Of a stretch of 64,000 nucleotides of DNA, positions 25,511 to 33,426 are shown piece by piece. Source of the DNA: JABJOR01 sp965603075 (GTDB lineage: Bacteria > Pseudomonadota > Alphaproteobacteria > Rhodospirillales > Casp-alpha2); assembly GCA_965603075.1 (NCBI GenBank), contig CBFDBO010000001.1, forward strand, positions 62,001 through 126,000, written 5' to 3'. Both the position numbers and the translations under genes were made by a program. Positions within the stretch are counted from its first letter, which is position 1, and each line of letters starts with the position of its first letter. Under the pieces are notes generated by a model. That model saw only the letters and a list, made by a program, of their open reading frames with translations, made no database searches and was not told where the DNA came from.

Positions 25511-27607
25511 TCACGGGTTCCTTACCTGTTCAAGAAAACTGGCTACTTCGGATTTAAGTATTTCAGAATTCCTACTGAGCTCACCAGCGACCTCCAGCAT
25601 TTCAGCGGAAGCGGCACCGGCATCAGTAGCCGCCACGGTTACACCCTGAATATTGACTGAGACCTCCTGTGTGCCCGATGCAGCCTCACCGATGTTGCGG
25701 GATATTTCTTGCGTCGCCGCACCTTGTTCTTCAACGGAGGAAGCAACCGAAGTCGCGATACCATCAATTTCGGAAATCGCCGAGCCAATATTTTCGATAG
25801 AATTTGCGGCATCTTGTGTTGAGGATTGAATTCCCTGAATCTGGCTTCCAATTTCCTCTGTTGCCTTTTGCGTCTGATTGGCAAGGTTCTTGACCTCCGC
25901 CGCAACGACAGCAAACCCCTTACCGGCCTCACCGGCGCGGGCGGCCTCAATCGTTGCATTGAGGGCTAACAGATTTGTTTGCTCTGCAATATCCGTAATC
26001 AAGGTGACAACATTGCCAATTTTTTCGGATGCATCTATAAGGCCTTGGACCGCATCACGACTTGTCTGGGCCTCCTTGACGGCATTACCGGACTTCACCG
26101 ATGTATCTGAAACCTGACGGGTAATTTCAGCAATCGAATTGGACAGTTCTTCCGCCGCAGAGGCAACCGTTTGAACGTTAGCGCTTGCCTGTTCTGCGGC
26201 GGCGGCAACTGTAGAGGCCTGAGTGCTGGTTTCTTCAGAAATCGACGACATGGATTGAGCAGAGGCATTGGCCTGGGCGGCGGCGGATGAAACCGCATCG
26301 ACCACGCCACCAACATTTGCTTCGAACGTATCAGCCATTTCGTTCAGTATCCGACGGTTTTCTGCTTCTGCTTCCTGCTTCCTGCGATCTTCTGCTTCAA
26401 GGGCTTCTCGTTCGCGGGTTGCTTGACGTTCTTCTTTTTCTTTTTCTTCCTGCTCAGCCTCGATGCGTTGCTTTTCTGTCTCTTCACGTAACTTCAAACG
26501 CTCGATCATACCTTCCTTGAAGACTTGAACAGCCTGAGCCATGACGCCGATTTCATCCTGACGTTCCCGAGACGGGATTTCGACCTCCAAATCACCATTC
26601 GATAAAATTGCCATCGATGCCGTCATACCGGCAATAGGATTGACAATATTCCCCCCCATGATCCAGGCAAGAATGATACCGACAATAACACCGCTGATGG
26701 CAATCACCATCATCAGTAATTCCGCTTCCCCGATAGTTGCCATGGTTTCTTCTTGAATTGCGTGTTCCTCTTTGGAGGCCTGTGCCTGCAACTCTTCAGC
26801 ATTGTCGACCAGTGAATTGACCAGATCTGTCATTTCACCCTCGACAAGGTGACGGACTTCCAGCTCATCGTGATGAATTTCTTTAATTGTTTGTTCGTAA
26901 TCTGTGGCAAGCTCATCAAGCTCTTTAAGAAGGGCCTTCTCTTTTTCAGAGTGGGCGACCTTGGCGATGGACGCTAGAGAATGATGTAACTTGTCAAGCT
27001 CTTCAGCGGCTCTAGGACCAAAGGATTTATCCTTCCGGCCAATCAGAATATTGGAATAAAGTCGTGCCAGCAAGGCATGTTCAATAGCCTCTTCGGCAAA
27101 TATGCGGGCATCATTGTTGCCTTCGGCGACCGCTGCATGCAGCATTTCACGCAAGTCAGCATAAATTTTCACGCCTTCCGGTTCCATGCGATCGTTAATC
27201 AGATTGCGAAACTCATGTTGTAACTTTTCAGCCTTGGCGAAATCGACAAGATATATTGAAATATCTTCTCCCATTTTCTTCAAGACGGTGTGTTTATCCG
27301 CGTTGCGTTGATTATTTGTAGCTTCGACCACAGCACCCTGAAGGTGCTCGCCAATCTCATGAACCTGTCTTGCGTCTTCCTCAATACCCGATGATGCGTA
27401 TTCACGTGCATAGGTCTGCAGTCGCAGAAATTCGATCTCGATTTTAGCCACATCCGATGCTTCATCAACGGTCTCAGAATAACTATCGAGCTCGTGACCG
27501 ACTTTAACGAATTCCACATATCCTATGCCAGAGACAAGGGCAAGAATAAGCAGTATTACGCCAAAGCCCATGAAAATTCTGGTTTTTAGTTGTATTGATT
27601 TTAACAT
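25511..27607 (-). CDS. Methyl-accepting chemotaxis protein
   Basis: A 698-residue transmembrane chemoreceptor. Helix 1 spans about 11-30; a long helical periplasmic domain (about 31-295) resembles a helical bimodular (HBM) sensor. Helix 2 is near 297-318, followed by HAMP (about 318-375, ending EIGVMAQAVQVFKE), a charged Glu/Arg coiled coil, and the signalling domain with the hairpin tip ITDIAEQTNLLALNATIEAA. It would relay ligand binding to CheA. There is no C-terminal pentapeptide for CheR and no che genes nearby, so it is an orphan receptor. Start ATG follows AAGGATAAGTAAA. Ligand unknown. Confidence 0.93.
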   Translation of the reverse strand: MLKSIQLKTRIFMGFGVILLILALVSGIGYVEFVKVGHELDSYSETVDEASDVAKIEIEFLRLQTYAREYASSGIEEDARQVHEIGEHLQGAVVEATNNQRNADKHTVLKKMGEDISIYLVDFAKAEKLQHEFRNLINDRMEPEGVKIYADLREMLHAAVAEGNNDARIFAEEAIEHALLARLYSNILIGRKDKSFGPRAAEELDKLHHSLASIAKVAHSEKEKALLKELDELATDYEQTIKEIHHDELEVRHLVEGEMTDLVNSLVDNAEELQAQASKEEHAIQEETMATIGEAELLMMVIAISGVIVGIILAWIMGGNIVNPIAGMTASMAILSNGDLEVEIPSRERQDEIGVMAQAVQVFKEGMIERLKLREETEKQRIEAEQEEKEKEERQATREREALEAEDRRKQEAEAENRRILNEMADTFEANVGGVVDAVSSAAAQANASAQSMSSISEETSTQASTVAAAAEQASANVQTVASAAEELSNSIAEITRQVSDTSVKSGNAVKEAQTSRDAVQGLIDASEKIGNVVTLITDIAEQTNLLALNATIEAARAGEAGKGFAVVAAEVKNLANQTQKATEEIGSQIQGIQSSTQDAANSIENIGSAISEIDGIATSVASSVEEQGAATQEISRNIGEAASGTQEVSVNIQGVTVAATDAGAASAEMLEVAGELSRNSEILKSEVASFLEQVRNP

Positions 27608-27681
27608 TTTACTTATCCTTCATTACAAAACGCGGAAAAACGGTACATGACACTTCGATAACTAATCCATCAAAATAATAA

Positions 27682-27984
27682 CTAATGTCTGCGGTTCTTT
27701 TGCTGTACGGGACGGACCTTTTTGCCCTCATAGTCCCAATGAACGGCTTTGGAATGGTCTGCGCTAGCGGAAGAAGTTACCGTGCCTGTGTTGGCAGATG
27801 GCTCGGATAACGACAAACACGTTAAACACGTTGCTATCGCCCCGGCCATTAACCACACCGCAGAGCGACGCGACATATCACTGTCACTAATCTTATGAAT
27901 ATGCTGTGGGTGTTGTTTATCGGATGATGAATTAACTGCTGAATTGCTTAACCTATTTTGGGCACTCAAAGTTTTAACTGACAT
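27682..27984 (-). CDS. Small single-pass membrane or secreted protein, unknown
   Basis: A 100-residue protein. The N-terminal 40 residues are polar and His/Ser-rich, a hydrophobic segment (AVWLMAGAIATCLTCLSL, about 42-59) follows, and the C-terminus is charged (HWDYEGKKVRP). It begins behind GAGGGG with proper spacing, which supports a real gene. It lies 74 bases upstream of the chemoreceptor gene on the same strand, so it may be in the same transcript. I know no family for it. Confidence 0.6.
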   Translation of the reverse strand: MSVKTLSAQNRLSNSAVNSSSDKQHPQHIHKISDSDMSRRSAVWLMAGAIATCLTCLSLSEPSANTGTVTSSASADHSKAVHWDYEGKKVRPVQQKNRRH

Positions 27985-28323
27985 TACACGTCCCCTCTTT
28001 TTGGCTTATCCCCGTATGCAATCTTACCCCATAATAAGAATTCAAAAACTTTAAACTATAATATAATGTATATTTGTTATTATTATTTAGAATATCGTTA
28101 TTTTACAATAACATATAAATTAATTATAACAAATAAAAACAATCACAAGTAAATCGCAAATGAACACATAAGGTTTACAGCGCAACTTTAAGGAAACATT
28201 ATAGAATAAAATTAGAATAGTTTAAATACTGCATAAAACAGTTTAAATATAACCACGAAAATTTGTTATTAGCAGCAAACTTGACTTCCTTGCTCTTCAT
28301 GAATCAGGCGCTACGGAAGCCAA
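27985..28323. other. 339-base AT-rich intergenic region
   Basis: No gene is visible. The stretch from about 28040 to 28260 is strikingly AT-rich compared with the flanking genes, and it contains an inverted repeat at 28097-28112 (GTTATT-TTAC-AATAAC). It lies upstream of the small membrane protein and chemoreceptor genes and upstream of the small plus-strand gene, so it probably holds their promoters. Confidence 0.6.
28097..28112. promoter_or_regulatory. Candidate operator (6-4-6 inverted repeat)
   Basis: GTTATT and AATAAC are exact inverted arms with a 4-base spacer, about 110 bases upstream of the divergent gene start at 27984. AT-rich surroundings raise the odds of chance. Confidence 0.3.
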
Positions 28324-28581
28324 ATGGCACGTCATAAATTACCGCCGTGGCACTATAAAAACCCACTGATGAGTTCTGTGTATATTGGGGAGGATAAGAA
28401 TGGTTCTATTCATCGCCAGAACGCCACAACCGTTATTGATCATGATAGACAAGAATGCGATACGCTGTTACGGGATGACGAGAATAAGCTTTATGCCGCG
28501 CAGCCTATAGCCCGACTGAGCCCCGTACTAAGAGGGACAGTTCTCGATGACTGGTCGCGGGCAAGTAAAAGCTATCGCTGA
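28324..28581 (+). CDS. Small hypothetical protein
   Basis: An 85-residue open frame with ATG 28324 behind CGGAAG. It is hydrophilic, with no signal peptide, membrane segment or known motif (it begins MARHKLPPWHYKN and contains DHDRQECDTLLRDDENK). It fills an otherwise empty interval between the AT-rich region and aspS, and no antisense gene competes with it. Its reality rests only on the open frame and weak ribosome-binding site. Confidence 0.4.
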   Translation: MARHKLPPWHYKNPLMSSVYIGEDKNGSIHRQNATTVIDHDRQECDTLLRDDENKLYAAQPIARLSPVLRGTVLDDWSRASKSYR

Positions 28582-28756
28582 CAAATTTTTGACGGAAACC
28601 AACCCCAGCATAATAAAGACGTCAAGAATTCAGAAAACAAAAATCAGACCTAAAATAACAGAAACAATTCCCTAGAGGTGGGAAAAATTGTCATTGCGCT
28701 CCAATGAATGTATTTTACGTTATCACGCCTTTTGCAGAGTTCTCATAGAGTTAAAG

Positions 28757-30562
28757 TTACGCTTCTACTGTATCACTGGTTATTTTCACGACTTTCGGTG
28801 TGATCAGTTTCAAGTGTAATTCTTCAAGCTGATTTGGATCAGCTTTACCCGGTGCGCCCATGAGCAAATCTTGCGCTTGTTGGTTCATAGGGAAGGCAAT
28901 GACTTCGCGAATATTGGGCTCATCAGCCAACATCATGACAATACGGTCGATCCCCGGTGCGGAACCACCATGGGGAGGAGCGCCGTAACGGAAAGCGTTT
29001 AACATGCCGCCAAATTTCTCTTCAACGACTTCAGGACCATATCCCGCCATATCAAAGGCTTTAAGCATGATATCAGCGCGGTGATTACGAATAGCGCCGG
29101 AGCTAAGCTCAATACCGTTGCAGACGATGTCATATTGGTACGCGAGAATTTCAAGCGGATCCATATTTTCCAAAGCGTCCATTCCACCTTGTGGCATAGA
29201 AAACGGATTGTGCGAGAATTCCATATTGCCGGTTTCTTCATCCATTTCATACATGGGATAATCAACGATCCAGCAAAATTTAAAGGTATCTTTTTCGCAG
29301 AGGTTTAAATCTTCACCGACCTTATTACGGGCCGCAGCAGCAAAAGCCGTAATCTGTGAAGGAATACCACAGGCAAAGAATATGGCGTCGCCGTCCACAA
29401 GTCCAAGCTCATCACGCAAGGCAATCGTTCGTTCTTGACCAATATTCTTTGCAATCGGTCCTGCGCCTTCACCGTCACGGAAGAAGATATAACCAAGACC
29501 AGGTTGGCCTTCGCTTTGCGCCCATGAGTTCATGCGGTCACAAAAGGCACGACTGCCCCCTGTTTTGGCGGGGATCGCAAAGACTTTAACTTTTTTATTC
29601 TTTTCAAGCATGCCGGCAAAAACCTTAAAGCCTGAGCCTCGAAAAGTCTCCGATGCATCGGTCATCTCAATGGGGTTACGAAGATCGGGTTTGTCTGAAC
29701 CGTATTTATTCATGCTGTCGGCGTAAGCAATACGCGGGAACGGCGCTTTGGTGACCGTTTTACCACCAGAGAATTCGTTAAAGATTCCTTCAAGAACCGG
29801 CTCAATGGCGGCAAAGACATCTTCTTGGGTCACAAAAGCCATTTCGAAATCGAGCTGGTAAAACTCACCGGGGCTGCGATCTGCGCGTGCGTCTTCATCA
29901 CGGAAACAAGGAGCAATTTGGAAATAACGATCAAAGCCAGAGACCATCAGCAATTGTTTAAACTGTTGCGGGGCTTGCGGCAGAGCGTAAAACTGACCGG
30001 GGTGCTGGCGCGACGGCACCAGATAATCACGCGCCCCTTCGGGAGATGACGCTGTCAGGATCGGGGTTTGAAACTCAACAAAGTCCTGATCGATCATGCG
30101 CTGACGGATAGAGGAGATAACGTTCGAGCGAAGCAAAATGTTATCCCGCAATTTTTCACGGCGCAGATCAAGATAACGATGACGAAGACGAATTTCTTCA
30201 CCCGCATCTGATTCCCCAGCGACCTGCATGGGCAGAACCTGCGCTGGACCTTCGACGCTTAGGGAGGCGATGGAAACTTCAACTTCACCGGTTGGCAGGG
30301 TTGAATTAATGGTCTCCTCGCTGCGTTTCAGCACGTTACCTGTAACGGTGATAACGCTTTCCACGCGAATGGCTTCAACTTCTTTAAAAAGCTCGCTTGA
30401 GCTATCAATCACACATTGGCTCATGCCATACATATCGCGCAGATCGATAAACAACAGATTACCGTGATCGCGGATGCGATGCACCCACCCTGAAACACGA
30501 ACTTCTGTGCCTGCGTGCTCCGCACGTAGAGCGCCGCAATTATGTGTACGATATGGATGCAT
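28757..30562 (-). CDS. aspS: Aspartyl-tRNA synthetase
   Basis: AspS charges tRNA-Asp and, in alphaproteobacteria lacking asparaginyl-tRNA synthetase, usually tRNA-Asn as well. The 601-residue protein has the anticodon-binding OB domain (about 15-105: VRVSGWVHRIRDHGNLLFID), class-II motif 2 (ASPEGARDYLVPSR, then FRDEDARADRSPGEFYQLD), the GAD insertion (about 280-410), and motif 3 (GAPPHGGSAPGIDRIVMML). I chose ATG 30562 (MHPYRTHNCGALR), which matches the family start; the frame extends five codons to a TTG. Monocistronic, divergent from the C45-family gene. Confidence 0.96.
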   Translation of the reverse strand: MHPYRTHNCGALRAEHAGTEVRVSGWVHRIRDHGNLLFIDLRDMYGMSQCVIDSSSELFKEVEAIRVESVITVTGNVLKRSEETINSTLPTGEVEVSIASLSVEGPAQVLPMQVAGESDAGEEIRLRHRYLDLRREKLRDNILLRSNVISSIRQRMIDQDFVEFQTPILTASSPEGARDYLVPSRQHPGQFYALPQAPQQFKQLLMVSGFDRYFQIAPCFRDEDARADRSPGEFYQLDFEMAFVTQEDVFAAIEPVLEGIFNEFSGGKTVTKAPFPRIAYADSMNKYGSDKPDLRNPIEMTDASETFRGSGFKVFAGMLEKNKKVKVFAIPAKTGGSRAFCDRMNSWAQSEGQPGLGYIFFRDGEGAGPIAKNIGQERTIALRDELGLVDGDAIFFACGIPSQITAFAAAARNKVGEDLNLCEKDTFKFCWIVDYPMYEMDEETGNMEFSHNPFSMPQGGMDALENMDPLEILAYQYDIVCNGIELSSGAIRNHRADIMLKAFDMAGYGPEVVEEKFGGMLNAFRYGAPPHGGSAPGIDRIVMMLADEPNIREVIAFPMNQQAQDLLMGAPGKADPNQLEELHLKLITPKVVKITSDTVEA

Positions 30563-30773
30563 AACGGATTTTCCCAACTAAAGAATCAAAGCAAAATTAC
30601 AAAGCCGTGAAAAGCCATGTAAGCCGCCAAATGTCAAGCCATGCCGCCAATTTTTCATTAGATGTGATCGAATTTTGGATGATTGGTGATATGTGCTAGG
30701 TGTCATTGTTGAGGTGACACTTGATCGTCCCGCATCTACAATACAAATCAATAAAAATGATAAAGGTTTAGTC

Positions 30774-31817
30774 ATGCGTTTTTTCAAGGAATACACGATC
30801 TCCGGCAGTCCACGCGAACGAGGACAACAATATGGTGAGCAATTAGCAAGTGAGATCGCTAAAAGTTTAGAATATTACAAGGTGATTTTTAATTTACCGG
30901 ACCCTGAAATTCTGGCTTTAGCTGAACAGTTTCGGGGAACAATTAATGATTTTAATCCGGATTACATGGTTGAAATTAACGCTATGGCGCAAGCAGCCGG
31001 GATTGACCCATTATGGATAGTCGCCCTAAACGCCCGAACCGAGATTCTTTCTCATGGAGGTCTGGATGACAATCCAGCCTTACAGGCGACCGAATGCACG
31101 GCCATGTGTTTTCCGGGGTCTGCAGTATTGGGGCAAACTTGGGATTGGGGAAAGCCCATGGAAGCCCTCAGCGTGATCATCCGCATGGAGCGCGAAGATG
31201 GTCATGTGATCACAACCCTAACTGAGGCCGGTATCATCGGCAAAATCGGTATGAACAATGCCGGTGTCGGCGTGACGTTGAATATTTTAAAGCTGGGAGA
31301 AAAATTAAACGGGGTTCCCATCCATATTATGTTGCGCGGTATTCTTGATTGCGGTTCCATATTTGATGCGCAACAAATGATCGCTAACAACAACACGGGC
31401 AAAGCAAGCAACGTCATTGTGGCGAGTGATACGGGTCAATGCTTTGATACGGAGTTCGCTGGCAATGAAGCCTTTACCCTGACACCGGAGGGAGAAGCTT
31501 TGATCCACACCAACCATTATTTAGGCAAGGTTATAAACGCACCAGAGGACCCCCTGTTTAACAGCTCTTACGCCCGGTTTGCCAAAGCCGAAAATGGGGT
31601 TAATTCTATGAGAGATGCATCGATTTCCTCCATGTTGGAGATATTGTCGGACCGAACGAATGCGGAATATCCAATTTTCCGCCCCTACATTCCAGATGTA
31701 TCGGTAAAGGAGCTTGGCACCGTTTTTACCGTCGCCATGGACTTGGCAAATCGTAATTTACATGTGCGTAAAGGGGCCGATGCCCATGCGCCTTTTAAAA
31801 TTTATAGTGCCGCATGA
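30774..31817 (+). CDS. C45-family N-terminal-nucleophile acyltransferase/hydrolase
   Basis: The protein resembles the family of acyl-CoA:6-aminopenicillanic acid acyltransferase. Cys108 in ECTAMCF is the expected nucleophile, exposed by self-cleavage before it. The preceding part carries GSPRERGQQYGEQL, and after it come GQTWDWG and NNAGVGVTLN, all typical. The substrate is unknown; bacterial relatives act on N-acyl amino acids or peptides. I chose ATG 30774 (MRFFKEYTISG) over an upstream frame to 30693. Length 347. The stop overlaps the next start (ATGA) with the SDR gene, so they form an operon. Confidence 0.85.
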   Translation: MRFFKEYTISGSPRERGQQYGEQLASEIAKSLEYYKVIFNLPDPEILALAEQFRGTINDFNPDYMVEINAMAQAAGIDPLWIVALNARTEILSHGGLDDNPALQATECTAMCFPGSAVLGQTWDWGKPMEALSVIIRMEREDGHVITTLTEAGIIGKIGMNNAGVGVTLNILKLGEKLNGVPIHIMLRGILDCGSIFDAQQMIANNNTGKASNVIVASDTGQCFDTEFAGNEAFTLTPEGEALIHTNHYLGKVINAPEDPLFNSSYARFAKAENGVNSMRDASISSMLEILSDRTNAEYPIFRPYIPDVSVKELGTVFTVAMDLANRNLHVRKGADAHAPFKIYSAA

Positions 31818-32569
31818 GCCGTTCTCTGTTTTCATTATCCGGTAAAGTTGCGCTGGTCACCGGGGGTGGTCGCGGCTTGGGACTTGAAATAGCAAAAGCC
31901 TTCCAAGCCGCCGGGGCGTGCGTGTACATCAATGGTCGCAACAAAGATCAATTGGCGCAGGTTGCCTCATCGATGGAAAATACACATCCCTTGGATTTTG
32001 ATATTACCAATGAACTCGCCGCCCAAGAGGCCATTCGTAAAATTATCGACACTCATGGGCGCCTAGATATATTGGTCAATAATGTGGGGGTTCGTGACAG
32101 ACAGCCGCTGTTGGAATTTAATGCTGATGCCATTCGTCATATGATGGAAAGCAATCTCATTGCCCCCTTCATGCTAAGCCAAAAGGTTGCCGCGCATATG
32201 ATCGCGCAAAGATCGGGACGGATTATTAATATAACCTCTATCGCCGGGCCCCTTGCCCGCTCAGGCGACGCCAGTTACACCGCCGCCAAAGGCGGGCTTG
32301 CCGCCCTAACCCGTTCTCTGGCGGCTGAACTTGGTGGCGATAACATCACCGTAAACGCCATAGCGCCGGGATACTTTGCCACACAAACAAATCAGCGCAT
32401 GGTAGATGATCCGGACACAACAGATTGGCTTAACAAACGCACATCGCTGGGGCGTTGGGGTGAACCACCCGAAATTGCCGGGGCGGCAGTGTTCTTAGCC
32501 AGCGACGCGAGTTCGTATATGACCGGACAGACCCTCTATGTAGACGGTGGCTACATGAGCCACTTTTAG
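31814..32569 (+). CDS. Short-chain dehydrogenase/reductase
   Basis: A classical SDR of 251 residues: cofactor motif TGGGRGLGLE (17-26), NNVG near 89, catalytic Ser/Tyr/Lys within INITSIAG and SYTAAKGGLAAL, and PGYFATQTNQ. It is similar to gluconate 5-dehydrogenase-like and other NAD(P)-dependent reductases; the substrate is unknown. It overlaps the C45 gene by 4 bases, which suggests both act on one pathway, such as a hydrolysed acyl product. The stop overlaps the convergent GST stop. Confidence 0.9.
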   Translation: MSRSLFSLSGKVALVTGGGRGLGLEIAKAFQAAGACVYINGRNKDQLAQVASSMENTHPLDFDITNELAAQEAIRKIIDTHGRLDILVNNVGVRDRQPLLEFNADAIRHMMESNLIAPFMLSQKVAAHMIAQRSGRIINITSIAGPLARSGDASYTAAKGGLAALTRSLAAELGGDNITVNAIAPGYFATQTNQRMVDDPDTTDWLNKRTSLGRWGEPPEIAGAAVFLASDASSYMTGQTLYVDGGYMSHF

Positions 32570-33198
32570 TCCCAATCTATCTTGCAAACTTCTACAATAG
32601 CAGGACGGGCCAGAACCAGATCAGAGCATTTCTTTATTGCTGGGTTTCGAGCAAAGAACGCATTACTGTCACCGGGATACCAATCCGCCAGCATGGCCAT
32701 ATAGATATCAACCAGCGTAAAACGATCCCCCAGATGGTAAGGACCATTTAATTTCAGGTGGTCTTCAACAACTTGCCAGCGGGTATCTAAGTTTATCTTG
32801 GCTTGTTCCTCAATCGACTGAATATTATTTTCGTCCGTGGTATATCTGCGCGCGTAATAATACGATTTACAAATATCCTGTACCGAGTTGGTTAGATAAA
32901 AAAGCGAACGGTAGAATAACGCTCGCGCCGGATCATCTGTAGACGGTGCCAAATCCCATAATTCATGGAAGTCAGCAAGATAGAGCATGATCGCAGCGGC
33001 CTCATAGATAATCGATCCATCCGGTAATTTCAGGGCGGGCACGTATCCCGCTGGATTGAGCGCCAAAAATTCTGGAGAATGACTTTCGCCCTTAGCAATA
33101 TCAACCAGTTCCAGCGTGTAATCCAAACCGCTTTCTGCCAACAAAGCATGCGGCGCAAAAGATGCTTTTCCGGGGCACCAATAAAGTGTGTAGCTCAT
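32566..33198 (-). CDS. Glutathione S-transferase-like protein
   Basis: A 210-residue two-domain protein. The thioredoxin-like N-terminus begins MSYTLYWCPGKASFAPHALL, with Cys8 as likely catalytic residue. NPAGYVPALKLPDGSIIYEA gives the cis-Pro and glutathione-binding Glu-Ala region. The C-terminal domain is all-helical. I chose ATG 33198, preceded by AGGAG at 6 bases; the frame extends 16 codons upstream without a better signal. The family conjugates or reduces electrophiles with glutathione; the substrate is unknown. Confidence 0.88.
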   Translation of the reverse strand: MSYTLYWCPGKASFAPHALLAESGLDYTLELVDIAKGESHSPEFLALNPAGYVPALKLPDGSIIYEAAAIMLYLADFHELWDLAPSTDDPARALFYRSLFYLTNSVQDICKSYYYARRYTTDENNIQSIEEQAKINLDTRWQVVEDHLKLNGPYHLGDRFTLVDIYMAMLADWYPGDSNAFFARNPAIKKCSDLVLARPAIVEVCKIDWD

Positions 33199-33426
33199 TT
33201 TAAACTCCTGAAATAAAGGCTCGATCATTGTCGATTCGTTCAACATTGATATCGTCTGTCACATAAAGACCAATTTTAGAATAAAAGCAATAACCATACT
33301 GTGTTGATTCCAAAGCTGTAATCCGGATTCCTAAAAGGCATAAAACCAACACAATGAGAAACCTGAATAATTGTATTAGACTGACAATCAATAATATAAA
33401 TCCAACTTAAGTTACGGCAGTTGAGA

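Noticed and set aside
27682..27984. Remnant of an alpha-carbonic anhydrase, from the HWDYEG string
   Set aside because: Only six residues resemble the family N-terminus, and the protein ends 15 residues later, with no zinc histidines.
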